Part shown: one piece after another, positions 25,826 through 34,497 of the stretch | Position numbering within the stretch: position 1 is the stretch's first letter | How the letters are laid out: each line of letters opens with the position of its first letter | DNA from: Subdoligranulum sp. | GTDB lineage: Bacteria > Bacillota > Clostridia > Oscillospirales > Ruminococcaceae | Length of the DNA stretch: 64,000 nucleotides | Assembly (NCBI GenBank): GCA_004555405.1 | Contig: SFIE01000007.1 | Location: 1-64,000 of the forward strand | Direction of reading: 5' to 3' | Made by a program: the position numbers and the translations under genes | Notes under the pieces: model-generated | Seen by the model: only the letters and a program-made list of their open reading frames with translations | Told to the model about the DNA's origin: nothing | Databases searched by the model: none

Positions 25826-27838
25826 GTGGCTGTTGTTTCCATGATGCAGATCCGCATCATTGCCCTCACCGAATACCGCAAGCCCCTGATGGAGCTGCTG
25901 CAGCGGCGGGGCGTGGTGCAGCTGCAAAACGATCTGCCGCACGACGATGTGTTCGAGCGGCTGGATATTACCGCCCCCTGCGCGCAGTTTCAGCGCGGCG
26001 CGCAGGCTGCCGAACAGGCGCTGGAAATTTTAAGCCGTTATGCGCCGCAAAAAGCCGGGCCGCTGGATTCCCTGAAAGGCCGCGCACCGCTGGCCCCCGG
26101 CCAGCTGGAGCAATGCGCCGCCCGCCGGGATGAGCTTTCGGCGCAGGCCGCCGAGATCCTTCAGCTGGAAAAACAGCTGTGTGAGGCCAAGGCCGCCATT
26201 CCCAAGCTGCAGGTGCAGATTGGCGCATTGAGCCCGTGGATGGGGCTGGAGGTTCCCTTCAATTTTGCGGGCACGGCCAGCACGCGGGCTTTCATCGGAA
26301 GCTTTTCGGGCGATCATACCGCCGATGCGCTTTTGCAAAGCATCCAGCTGCCCGCCGATGTACCGCTGGATTTGACCATTCTGAGCCACAGCAAAGAGCA
26401 GACCTGCGTGTTTGTGCTTTGCCCCAAAAAGAATGCCGCTGCCGTCGAAAACGCACTGCGGCACGCAGGCTTCAGCCTGCCGGCTCTGGCGGGCAGCCTG
26501 AACCCGCAGCAGCAAAAAGCCGCCTGGGAAGAAGAAATTCGCCGGTGCGAAGCGCTGATCCAGAAAAACACCCGGCTTTTGGCGGGCTTTGGGCCGCGCC
26601 GGGCCGATCTTGAGCTGCTGGCCGATTATTACAGCGTGCGGCGCGAAAAATATTTGGCCATGGGCAAGCTGGCCCAAACCCGGCATGTGTTTGTGGCCGA
26701 GGGCTACGCCCCCGCACCGGATGCCGCTGCACTGCAAAACGAGCTGCGGGAAAAGTTTTTTGCCGCCGTTGAGCTGATCCGGCCTGACCCCAAAGGGGAG
26801 CAGCCGCCCGTGGAGCTTCGCAACGGCGGGTTCTCGGCCCCCATGGAGGGTGTGCTGGCCAGCTACAGCTTCCCCGGCCGCGGCGAGTTTGACCCCAGCT
26901 TTATGATGGCGCTGTTCTACTATTTTCTGTTTGGCATGATGCTCAGCGATGCGGGCTACGGCCTGCTGATCGTGCTGGTGTGCGGCGTGCTGCTGGCAAA
27001 GTTTAAAAATATGGATAAGGGCCTGAAAAAAAGCCTGACCATGTTTTTCTTCAGCGGCATTTCCACCGTGTTCTGGGGCATTTTGTACGGCAGCTGGTTT
27101 GGCGATGCCCCCGATGTGATCGCGCACACCTTCCTGCACAGCGATTTCACGCTGAAGCCCCTATGGGTGAACCCCATCAACTGCCCCATGCAGATGCTGA
27201 TGTTCTGTTTGCTGATCGGCCTGATCCACCTGTTTGCGGGCCTTGCCTGCAAGGCCTATCTGCTGATCCGGCAAAAGGACGGCATGGCCCTTCTGGCCGA
27301 TGTGGTTTCGTGGTATCTGCTTGTCGGCGGCCTGATCCTGTTTGCACTGGCCTCGCCCGCCTTTATCAAGGTGGTGCAGCTTGGCTTTGTGCTTCCCGCT
27401 GCGGTGGGCGCCGCAGGCAAGTGGCTGGCCATTGCCGGTGCGCTGCTGGTGCTGCTGTTTGCCGGGCGTGAAGCCAAAAATCCGCTGATGCGCCTTGTGA
27501 AGGGCCTGTACGCCCTCTATGGCTCCACCAGCTGGCTGGGCGATCTGCTCAGCTATTCCCGATTGCTGGCGCTGGGCCTGGCCACGGGCGTGATCGGGCA
27601 GGTGGTAAACCAGATGGCCAGCATGGGCGGCGATACGCCCCTGGGCATTGTTCTGTTTATTGTTGTATTTCTGGTTGGGCACGCGCTCAACATTGCCATC
27701 AATCTTCTGGGCGCGTATGTACACACCAACCGACTGCAGTTTGTTGAATTCTTCGGCAAGTTCTACGAAGGCGGCGGCCAGCCCTTTGAACCGCTGGCAG
27801 CCCACACCAAATACTATCAGATTTCGGAGGTAAAGTGA
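25826..27838 (+). CDS. ntpI: V/A-type ATPase subunit I (a-subunit)
   Basis: 670 residues. The N-terminal half is a cytoplasmic arm with coiled coils (MQIRIIALTEYRKPLMELLQ); the C-terminal half has about seven helices, including FDPSFMMALFYYFLFGMMLSD and GDLLSYSRLLALGLATGVIG, where the essential Arg is in LLSYSRLLALGL. It forms the ion half-channels against the K ring. The start is GTG 25826, eight bases after GGAGG; ATG 25841 is an alternative. Its stop overlaps the region of the ntpK start. Confidence 0.96.
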   Translation: MAVVSMMQIRIIALTEYRKPLMELLQRRGVVQLQNDLPHDDVFERLDITAPCAQFQRGAQAAEQALEILSRYAPQKAGPLDSLKGRAPLAPGQLEQCAARRDELSAQAAEILQLEKQLCEAKAAIPKLQVQIGALSPWMGLEVPFNFAGTASTRAFIGSFSGDHTADALLQSIQLPADVPLDLTILSHSKEQTCVFVLCPKKNAAAVENALRHAGFSLPALAGSLNPQQQKAAWEEEIRRCEALIQKNTRLLAGFGPRRADLELLADYYSVRREKYLAMGKLAQTRHVFVAEGYAPAPDAAALQNELREKFFAAVELIRPDPKGEQPPVELRNGGFSAPMEGVLASYSFPGRGEFDPSFMMALFYYFLFGMMLSDAGYGLLIVLVCGVLLAKFKNMDKGLKKSLTMFFFSGISTVFWGILYGSWFGDAPDVIAHTFLHSDFTLKPLWVNPINCPMQMLMFCLLIGLIHLFAGLACKAYLLIRQKDGMALLADVVSWYLLVGGLILFALASPAFIKVVQLGFVLPAAVGAAGKWLAIAGALLVLLFAGREAKNPLMRLVKGLYALYGSTSWLGDLLSYSRLLALGLATGVIGQVVNQMASMGGDTPLGIVLFIVVFLVGHALNIAINLLGAYVHTNRLQFVEFFGKFYEGGGQPFEPLAAHTKYYQISEVK

Positions 27839-27840
27839 GT

Positions 27841-28329
27841 ATGTTTACAAACGGATTATCTTGGGCATTGTTGGGCGCTGCTCTGGCCGCACTGGGCGGC
27901 GGCATGGGTTCTGCTGCGGGTGTCGGCATTGCAGGTCAGGCAGCCGCCGGTGTGGTGGCCGAGGACCCCGGCAAGTTCGGCAAGGTTCTGATTTTGCAGC
28001 TTCTGCCCGGCACACAGGGCATTTACGGCCTGCTGGTGGCCTTTATCACGCTTTCCAGCACCGGCATTCTGGGCGGCACCGCCGATGTGAACATGACCAT
28101 GGCCAAGGGCCTTTTGTATCTGGCAGCCTGCCTGCCCATTGCCATTGTGGGCTATGTTTCCGGCAAGCGCCAGGGCGAGGTTTCGGCTGCTTCCATCGGG
28201 CTGGTGGCCAAGCGCCCCGATCAGTCCGGTAAGGCCATTATTTTCCCCGCCATGGTAGAAACCTACGCCATTCTGGCTCTGCTGGTTTCCATTCTGGCCG
28301 TTACCGGCGCAACTGCGCTGCCCGTTTAA
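27841..28329 (+). CDS. ntpK: V/A-type ATPase subunit K (c-ring proteolipid), Na+-type residues
   Basis: 162 residues, two tandem helical hairpins (four helices). The residues that bind Na+ in Enterococcus hirae NtpK are all present: Thr58 and Gln59 in LLPGTQGIYG, Tyr62, Gln111 in GKRQGEV and Glu140 in AMVETYAIL. Only the second hairpin keeps the ion-carrying Glu, as in other fused V-type c subunits. This predicts Na+ rather than H+ translocation. ATG 27841 lies ten bases after GGAGG; GTG 27835 overlaps the ntpI stop and is too close to it. Confidence 0.96.
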   Translation: MFTNGLSWALLGAALAALGGGMGSAAGVGIAGQAAAGVVAEDPGKFGKVLILQLLPGTQGIYGLLVAFITLSSTGILGGTADVNMTMAKGLLYLAACLPIAIVGYVSGKRQGEVSAASIGLVAKRPDQSGKAIIFPAMVETYAILALLVSILAVTGATALPV

Positions 28330-28365
28330 CGCCAATACGCCATTTCAGATAGGAGTGTGGCCGTT

Positions 28366-28989
28366 ATGAGCGAAGCCATGTTTACCGGAAAGGTTTCCGG
28401 ATTAGAAGGTATCCTTGCCCAGATCGAGGGCGAGGCACGCGCCGCCGCCCAGCAAACGCTGGCCGCAGCCAAAGCCCGGGCCGATGAGGAGTGCGCCGCC
28501 ATTGCCGCCGCTGCCGACGAGGAGTGCGCCGCCATTGCCGCCAAGGGCAGGCAGCAGGCACAGGATGCCCTGCGCCGCGCTGAATCGGCGGCCCAGCTGC
28601 AGCGCCGCCGCGGCCTTTTGGCCGCCAAGCAGGCCCTGATCGCCGAAACGCTGCAGGCTGCCCTGCAAAAGCTGCAGGCTTTGCCGGACGAAGAATATTT
28701 TGCAGCGCTGCGCACACTGGCTGTGCGCTATGCGCAGCCGGGGCAGGGCACGCTGTATTTCGGCAGCCGGGATCTGGCCCGTGTGCCGCAGGGCTACGAG
28801 GCCGCTTTGAATGCCGCGCTGGGCGAGGGCAAAAGCGTGTGCATCAGCCCCGAAAGCCGCCCCATTGCCAACGGTTTTGTGCTGGCTTACGGCGGTATTG
28901 AAGAAAACTGCTCGCTTTCGGCTTTGTTTGCAGCCGACCGCGACGCCATGCAGGATCTGGCCGGAAGCATTCTGTTTTCAGCCGAGTAA
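28366..28989 (+). CDS. ntpE: V/A-type ATPase subunit E (peripheral stalk)
   Basis: 207 residues. Residues 15-100 are a long Ala/Glu/Arg-rich coiled coil (with a near-duplicate DEECAAIAA motif), followed by a small globular domain ending ...VLAYGGIEENCSLSALF. This is the standard E subunit plan, which joins the stator to the A3B3 head. The ATG at 28366 has AGGAG ten bases upstream. Confidence 0.93.
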   Translation: MSEAMFTGKVSGLEGILAQIEGEARAAAQQTLAAAKARADEECAAIAAAADEECAAIAAKGRQQAQDALRRAESAAQLQRRRGLLAAKQALIAETLQAALQKLQALPDEEYFAALRTLAVRYAQPGQGTLYFGSRDLARVPQGYEAALNAALGEGKSVCISPESRPIANGFVLAYGGIEENCSLSALFAADRDAMQDLAGSILFSAE

Positions 28990-29001
28990 GGAGGGATCAC
29001 A

Positions 29002-29970
29002 ATGTCCGAAGAGCGTTATACTTATGCGGTGGCGCGCGTGAGGGCAAAGGAAAGCACCCTGCTGAACAAGGCTGCTTTGGATCAGCTGCTGGCCTGCAAA
29101 ACTTCCGAGGATTGCCTGCGCGCTTTGGCCGAGCGCGGCTGGGGCAGTGAAAACACCCACACCGCCGAGGAAATGCTGAAGGCCGAAACCGAAAAAACCT
29201 GGCAGTTTTTAAACAGCGTTCTGCCCGATGCGCACACGCTGGATGTGTTTCGGCTGAGTGCGGATTTTCACAATCTGAAGGCGGCCATCAAGCAGGTGTG
29301 TACCGAGCAGGAAACGCCCAATGTATTCTGTGAGGGCGGCACGATTCCTGCCGCGCAGATCCTGGCCGCCGTGCAGGAGCAGCGCTTTGAAAGCCTGCCC
29401 GCTGCCCTGGCAGCGCCCGGGCGGCAGTGCTTTGACATTCTTTTGCACACCCGCGATGCCCAGCTGTGCGATCTGGCGCTGGACAAGGCGTGCCTGGAGG
29501 CCATTGCCCAAAAGGGCCGGTGCGAAAAAAACGAGGCGCTGCGCCTGTATGCCGAAACCACGGTGGCCTGCGCGGATATCCGCATTGCGGTGCGCTGCTG
29601 CAAAACGAAAAAATCCGCCGAGCTGATCCGCCAGAGCCTTGCCGAGTGCAGCAGCATTTCAGTGCCGCTTCTGGCCAAGGCCGCTGCGGAAAGCACCGAG
29701 GCCATTGCCGCCTATCTGCTGACCACCGCCTATGCCGACGGCGTGGAAGCGCTGAAAACCAGCCTGAGCGCCTTTGAGTGCTGGTGCGACAGTTTTCTGA
29801 TCCGCCGCCTGCAGCCGCAGCGCTACAATCCCTTTACCATCGGCCCTTTGGCCGGGTATCTGCTGGCGCGGGAAAGCGAGATCAAATCGGTTCGTCTGAT
29901 CCTTTCGGCCAAGCGCAACGGGCTGGCCGAGCAAACGATCCGGGAAAGGCTGAGAGAGTGCTATGTATAA
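29002..29970 (+). CDS. ntpC: V/A-type ATPase subunit C
   Basis: 322 residues, all helical. YTYAVARVRAKESTLL at the start and FHNLKAAIKQ in the first third are typical of subunit C/d, the cone that docks the central stalk on the K ring; the C-terminus has GPLAGYLLARESEIKSVRLI, also characteristic. The gene overlaps ntpF by 8 bp. Confidence 0.95.
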   Translation: MSEERYTYAVARVRAKESTLLNKAALDQLLACKTSEDCLRALAERGWGSENTHTAEEMLKAETEKTWQFLNSVLPDAHTLDVFRLSADFHNLKAAIKQVCTEQETPNVFCEGGTIPAAQILAAVQEQRFESLPAALAAPGRQCFDILLHTRDAQLCDLALDKACLEAIAQKGRCEKNEALRLYAETTVACADIRIAVRCCKTKKSAELIRQSLAECSSISVPLLAKAAAESTEAIAAYLLTTAYADGVEALKTSLSAFECWCDSFLIRRLQPQRYNPFTIGPLAGYLLARESEIKSVRLILSAKRNGLAEQTIRERLRECYV

Positions 29971-30289
29971 AATCGCAGTGATGGGCGACCGTGACAGCAT
30001 CTACGGCTTTGCCGCCGTGGGGCTTGAAACCCGCCCTGTGGCCGATCAGGCCGAAGCCGCCAAAACCCTGCACGATCTGGCGCAGGGCGGCTATGCGGTG
30101 ATCTATATCACCGAAAATTATGCCAGCCTTCTCGGGCGCGAGATCGCCCACTACAGCGAGGGGGCGCTGCCTGCCATTATTCCGCTGCCCGGCGTTTCGG
30201 GCAACACCGGCCTTGGCATTGCCCGCGTGAAAAAAAGCGTGGAGCAGGCCGTTGGCTCCGATATTATCTTTGGCGCACAGGGCAAATAA
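29963..30289 (+). CDS. ntpF: V/A-type ATPase subunit F
   Basis: 108 residues with MYKIAVMGDRDSIYGFAAVG at the N-terminus and IIPLPGVSGNTGLG in the second half, the standard F subunit fold of the central stalk. It overlaps the end of ntpC. Confidence 0.96.
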   Translation: MYKIAVMGDRDSIYGFAAVGLETRPVADQAEAAKTLHDLAQGGYAVIYITENYASLLGREIAHYSEGALPAIIPLPGVSGNTGLGIARVKKSVEQAVGSDIIFGAQGK

Positions 30290-30355
30290 CGCCGTGCGCC
30301 CCAAAACAGTAAATTTCCGGGCGGCACACCGCCTGATAAGGATAAGGTGATAGAA

Positions 30356-32128
30356 ATGAGCAAAGGTACCATCCGAAAAGTAGCCGGCCCTCTGGTGATC
30401 GCCGACGGTATGCGCGATGCCAATATGTTTGATGTGGTGCGTGTTTCGGACGAACACCTGATCGGTGAGATCATCGAGATCCACGGCGATCAGGCCTCGA
30501 TCCAGGTATACGAAGAAACCAGCGGCCTTGGCCCGGGCGCACCGGTGGAATCCACCGGTATGCCCATGAGCGTTGAGCTGGGCCCCGGCCTGATCAAGAG
30601 CATTTACGACGGCATTCAGCGCCCGCTGTTCAAGATCATGGAAGCCACGGGCAGCAACCTTTTGCCCCGCGGCGTAGAAGTCCCCAGTCTGGACCGTGCG
30701 GCCAAGTGGCATTTTGTGCCCGTGGCCAAGCCCGGCGATGCTCTGGTTCCCGGCGATGTGCTGGGCACCGTGCAGGAGACCCCTGTGATCGTGCATAAGA
30801 TCATGGTTCCGCAGGGGGCAGGCGGTGTGCTGGAAAGCATCGCCGAAGGCGATTTTACCATCACTGAAACCGTGGCCGTAATGGTTTTGTCTGACGGCAG
30901 CAAAAAAGAGATCACCATGCTGCAGCACTGGCCCGTGCGCCGCGGCCGCCCCTATAAGCAAAAGCTGAGCCCCGATGTGCCGCTGATCACCGGCCAGCGC
31001 GTGATCGACTGCCTGTTCCCCATTGCCAAGGGCGGCGTGGCAGCCATTCCCGGGCCCTTCGGCTCGGGCAAAACCGTTACCCAGCATCAGCTGGCCAAGT
31101 GGGCCGATGCCGATGTGGTGGTGTATATCGGCTGCGGCGAACGCGGCAACGAGATGACCGACGTTCTGAACGAGTTCCCCGAGCTGATCGACCCCAAAAC
31201 CGGCCAGAGCCTGATGGAGCGCACCGTGCTGATCGCCAACACCTCGGATATGCCCGTGGCCGCGCGTGAAGCCTCTATTTATACCGGCATCACCATTGCC
31301 GAATATTTCCGCGATATGGGCTACTCGGTGGCCCTGATGGCCGACTCTACCTCCCGCTGGGCCGAGGCTCTGCGCGAGATGTCGGGCCGACTGGAGGAAA
31401 TGCCCGGTGAAGAAGGCTATCCCGCTTATCTGGGCAGCCGTCTGGCACAGTTTTACGAGCGCGCAGGCCGCGTGATCGTAAACGGCTCCTCCCAGAAGGA
31501 GGGCAGCCTTTCGGTGATCGGCGCCGTGTCGCCCGCAGGCGGCGATATTTCCGAGCCGGTCACCCAGGCCACGCTGCGCATTGTAAAGGTGTTCTGGAGC
31601 CTTGACTCCGCACTGGCCCAGCAGCGCCACTTCCCCGCCATCAACTGGCTTACCAGCTACAGCCTGTATCAGGATACGCTGGGCCCCTGGCTGAACGAGC
31701 AGCAGCCCGGCTGGATGGAGCTGCGCCAGCGCATGATGAGCCTTTTGCAGGAGGAAAGCGAGCTGGAGGAGATCGTAAAGCTGGTGGGTCAGGACGCTTT
31801 GAGCGCCCCCGACCGCCTCAAGATGGAAGCTGCCCGCAGCATCCGCGAGGACTTTTTGCACCAGAACTCCTTCCACGAGATCGACACCTACACCCCGCTG
31901 CACAAGCAGCTGCGCATGATGCAGCTCACCGTGGCCTATTTTGACGATAGCCTGGCCGCTTTGAATCAGGGCGCCGATATAAACGGCCTGATCCGGCTGC
32001 CGGTGCGCGAGGCCATTGGCCGCTATAAGTACACCCCCAACGACCAGATCGATCCTGCCTATGAAAAGATCCGCGAGGAAATGGCCGCCCAGATCAGTGA
32101 GCTTCTGCAAACAAAGGAGGAGTTCTGA
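30356..32128 (+). CDS. ntpA: V/A-type ATPase catalytic subunit A
   Basis: 590 residues. P-loop GPFGSGKTVTQH with Lys239; the non-homologous insertion, GERGNEMTDVL and DSTSRWAEALREMSGR motifs are all present. It hydrolyses or makes ATP in the A3B3 head. The ATG at 30356 has AAGG eight bases upstream; GTG 30347 is an earlier in-frame alternative. The stop shares a base with ntpB (TGATG). Confidence 0.98.
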   Translation: MSKGTIRKVAGPLVIADGMRDANMFDVVRVSDEHLIGEIIEIHGDQASIQVYEETSGLGPGAPVESTGMPMSVELGPGLIKSIYDGIQRPLFKIMEATGSNLLPRGVEVPSLDRAAKWHFVPVAKPGDALVPGDVLGTVQETPVIVHKIMVPQGAGGVLESIAEGDFTITETVAVMVLSDGSKKEITMLQHWPVRRGRPYKQKLSPDVPLITGQRVIDCLFPIAKGGVAAIPGPFGSGKTVTQHQLAKWADADVVVYIGCGERGNEMTDVLNEFPELIDPKTGQSLMERTVLIANTSDMPVAAREASIYTGITIAEYFRDMGYSVALMADSTSRWAEALREMSGRLEEMPGEEGYPAYLGSRLAQFYERAGRVIVNGSSQKEGSLSVIGAVSPAGGDISEPVTQATLRIVKVFWSLDSALAQQRHFPAINWLTSYSLYQDTLGPWLNEQQPGWMELRQRMMSLLQEESELEEIVKLVGQDALSAPDRLKMEAARSIREDFLHQNSFHEIDTYTPLHKQLRMMQLTVAYFDDSLAALNQGADINGLIRLPVREAIGRYKYTPNDQIDPAYEKIREEMAAQISELLQTKEEF

Positions 32129-33501
32129 TGCCTAAGGAATACCGCACGATACAAGAAGTTGCCGGCCCGTTGATGATGGTGCACGGCGTGGAAAATGTCA
32201 CCTACAACGAGCTGGGCGAGATCGAGCTGGCCAACGGCGAGATCCGCCGCTGCAAGGTGCTGGAGGTGGACGGCAGCACCGCCCTTGTGCAGCTGTTTGA
32301 ATCCTCTACCGGCATCAACCTGGAAAGCAGCAAGGTGCGCTTTTTAGGCCACTGCATGGAGCTGGGCGTAAGCGAGGATATGCTGGGCCGCGTGTTTGAC
32401 GGCCAGGGCCGCCCCATTGACGGCGGGCCCGAAATTCTGCCCGATGCCCGCATGGATATCAACGGCCTGCCCATGAACCCCGCCGCCCGTGTGTATCCCG
32501 CCGAGTTTATTCAAACCGGCGTTTCGGCCATTGATGGCCTGAACACGCTGGTGCGCGGCCAGAAGCTGCCCATTTTCTCGGCCTCCGGCCTGCCCCATGC
32601 CCAGCTGGCTGCGCAGATTGCGCGCCAGGCAAAGGTGCGCGGCACCGACGAGCCCTTTGCCGTTGTGTTTGCCGCCATGGGCATTACCTTTGAGGAATCC
32701 AACTATTTTATTAACTCCTTCAAGGAAACCGGCGCCATCGACCGCACTGTGCTGTTCATCAACCTTGCCAACGACCCCGCCGTTGAGCGCATCAGCACCC
32801 CCCGCATGGCCCTTACGGCCGCCGAGTATCTGGCCTTCCAAAAGAATATGCACGTGCTGGTGATCCTGACCGATATCACCAACTACGCCGACGCCCTGCG
32901 TGAGATTTCGGCGGCCCGTAAGGAAGTGCCCGGCCGCCGCGGCTATCCCGGCTATATGTACACCGACCTTGCCAGCCTTTACGAGCGCGCAGGCCGCCAG
33001 AAGGGCTGCACCGGCTCCATCACGCTGATCCCCATTCTTTCCATGCCCGAGGATGATAAAACCCACCCCATCCCGGACCTGACCGGTTATATCACCGAGG
33101 GGCAGATCATTCTGAGCCGTGAGCTGTACCGCAAGGGCCTGATGCCCCCCATCGATGTGCTGCCCAGTTTGAGCCGACTCAAGGATAAAGGCATTGGCAA
33201 GGGCAAGACCCGTGCCGACCATGCCGACACCATGAACCAGCTGTTTGCCGCCTATGCCCGCGGCAAGGACTGCAAGGAGCTGATGACCATTTTAGGCGAG
33301 GCCGCCCTGAGCGATGTTGACCTTTTGTACGCCAAGTTTGCCGATGAATTTGAAAAGCAGTATGTGAACCAGGGCTACACCACCGACCGCAGCATTGAGG
33401 AAACGCTGGACATTGGCTGGAAGCTGCTGCGCATTCTGCCCCGAAGCGAACTCAAGCGCATCCGCGATGAATATCTGGATGAGTATTACGACCAGAAGTG
33501 A
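32128..33501 (+). CDS. ntpB: V/A-type ATPase regulatory subunit B
   Basis: 457 residues, starting YRTIQEVAGPLMMVHGVEN. No Walker A is present, as expected for the non-catalytic subunit; SASGLPHAQLAAQIARQA, FAAMGITFEESNYF and DITNYADALREISAARKE are typical. It alternates with subunit A in the head. Its ATG overlaps the ntpA stop. Confidence 0.98.
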   Translation: MPKEYRTIQEVAGPLMMVHGVENVTYNELGEIELANGEIRRCKVLEVDGSTALVQLFESSTGINLESSKVRFLGHCMELGVSEDMLGRVFDGQGRPIDGGPEILPDARMDINGLPMNPAARVYPAEFIQTGVSAIDGLNTLVRGQKLPIFSASGLPHAQLAAQIARQAKVRGTDEPFAVVFAAMGITFEESNYFINSFKETGAIDRTVLFINLANDPAVERISTPRMALTAAEYLAFQKNMHVLVILTDITNYADALREISAARKEVPGRRGYPGYMYTDLASLYERAGRQKGCTGSITLIPILSMPEDDKTHPIPDLTGYITEGQIILSRELYRKGLMPPIDVLPSLSRLKDKGIGKGKTRADHADTMNQLFAAYARGKDCKELMTILGEAALSDVDLLYAKFADEFEKQYVNQGYTTDRSIEETLDIGWKLLRILPRSELKRIRDEYLDEYYDQK

Positions 33502-33512
33502 GGTGAAGCGGC

Positions 33513-34193
33513 ATGGCAACTACATTGCCCAACCCTACCCGCATGGAGCTTACGCGCTTAAAACGCAAGCTGACCACGGCCCTGCGCGGCCACAAGCTGC
33601 TGAAGGATAAGCGCGATGAGCTGATGCGCCAGTTTCTGGATCTGGTGCGCGAAAACAAGGCCCTGCGCGAGCGTGTGGAGGCCGGGCTTGCCCAGTGCAA
33701 CCAAAACTTTGTGCTGGCCCGCGCCGGCATGAGCGACGAGGAGCTGAACACCGCCATGATGGCCCCCAAGCAGGAGGTGCTGCTGGAAGCCGACAGCCGC
33801 AACGTGATGAGCGTGGATGTGCCGGTGTTCCGGTATAAGACCCGCACCAGCGACCCTGCCGACATTTATGCCTATGGCTTTGCCTTTACCAGCGCCGATC
33901 TGGACGATGCCGTGCAAAGCCTTGCAGACCTTTTGCCGGATCTTCTTCGCCTGGCCGAGGTGGAAAAAAGCTGCCAGCTGATGGCTGCCGAAATCGAAAA
34001 GACCCGCCGCCGCGTGAACGCACTGGAACACGTGATGATCCCCGAAACGCAGCAGCAGATCCGCTATATCACCATGAAGCTGGACGAAAACGAGCGCAGC
34101 ACCCAGACCCGCCTGATGAAGGTGAAGGATATGATGCTGGAGCAGACCCACCATTACCGCGAGAAAAACGAAGAAAAATACGCCGCCGGGTGA
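33513..34193 (+). CDS. ntpD: V/A-type ATPase subunit D (central rotor shaft)
   Basis: 226 residues, mostly long helices; PTRMELTRLKRKLTTALRGH and RRRVNALEHVMIPE are family signatures. It forms the shaft inside the A3B3 head with subunit F. Last gene of the operon (order H/G-I-K-E-C-F-A-B-D), so a complete enzyme is encoded. A strong terminator follows. Confidence 0.97.
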   Translation: MATTLPNPTRMELTRLKRKLTTALRGHKLLKDKRDELMRQFLDLVRENKALRERVEAGLAQCNQNFVLARAGMSDEELNTAMMAPKQEVLLEADSRNVMSVDVPVFRYKTRTSDPADIYAYGFAFTSADLDDAVQSLADLLPDLLRLAEVEKSCQLMAAEIEKTRRRVNALEHVMIPETQQQIRYITMKLDENERSTQTRLMKVKDMMLEQTHHYREKNEEKYAAG

Positions 34194-34209
34194 TCCCCTG
34201 CGGGGCGTG

Positions 34210-34249
34210 CAGCAGGTGCTTTTGGCCAAAAAGCACCTGCTGTTTTTTT
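34210..34249 (+). terminator. Terminator of the V/A-ATPase operon
   Basis: A 14-bp stem (34210-34223 with 34229-34242) and seven T. Confidence 0.95.
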
Positions 34250-34355
34250 GAGCCGCCGGAAAAAACGGCTCTGGGTAAGCGATCTTTCTTGTTCCAATTT
34301 CAATTTATAATTCATATTTTTGAACAAATTTTCTCAAAGTAAGATTTTTGTGTCA

Positions 34356-34399
34356 AAAGCGGGCATTGCTGCAAAAGCATGTCCGCTTTACCTTTTTTT
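34356..34399 (+). terminator. Second terminator-like hairpin upstream of the phosphonate operon
   Basis: AAAGCGGGCAT (34356-34366) pairs with ATGTCCGCTTT (34379-34389, one G-T pair), followed by ACC and seven T. No gene lies between it and the ntpD terminator, so it may end a short transcript starting near a TATAAT at about 34304, or act as a backup terminator. Confidence 0.65.
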
Positions 34400-34408
34400 C
34401 ACATACTC

Positions 34409-34437
34409 TTGACGAATCTGCAATTAGGGTTTAAAAT
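34409..34437 (+). promoter_or_regulatory. Promoter of the phosphonate operon
   Basis: TTGACG (34409-34414), 17-bp spacer, TAAAAT (34432-34437), 60 bp upstream of the first gene. Confidence 0.75.
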
Positions 34438-34497
34438 TCAAATATTGAATATTCTCACTGTTTTTTGAACACAAAACCCAAACAGGAGGTTAAGTAT

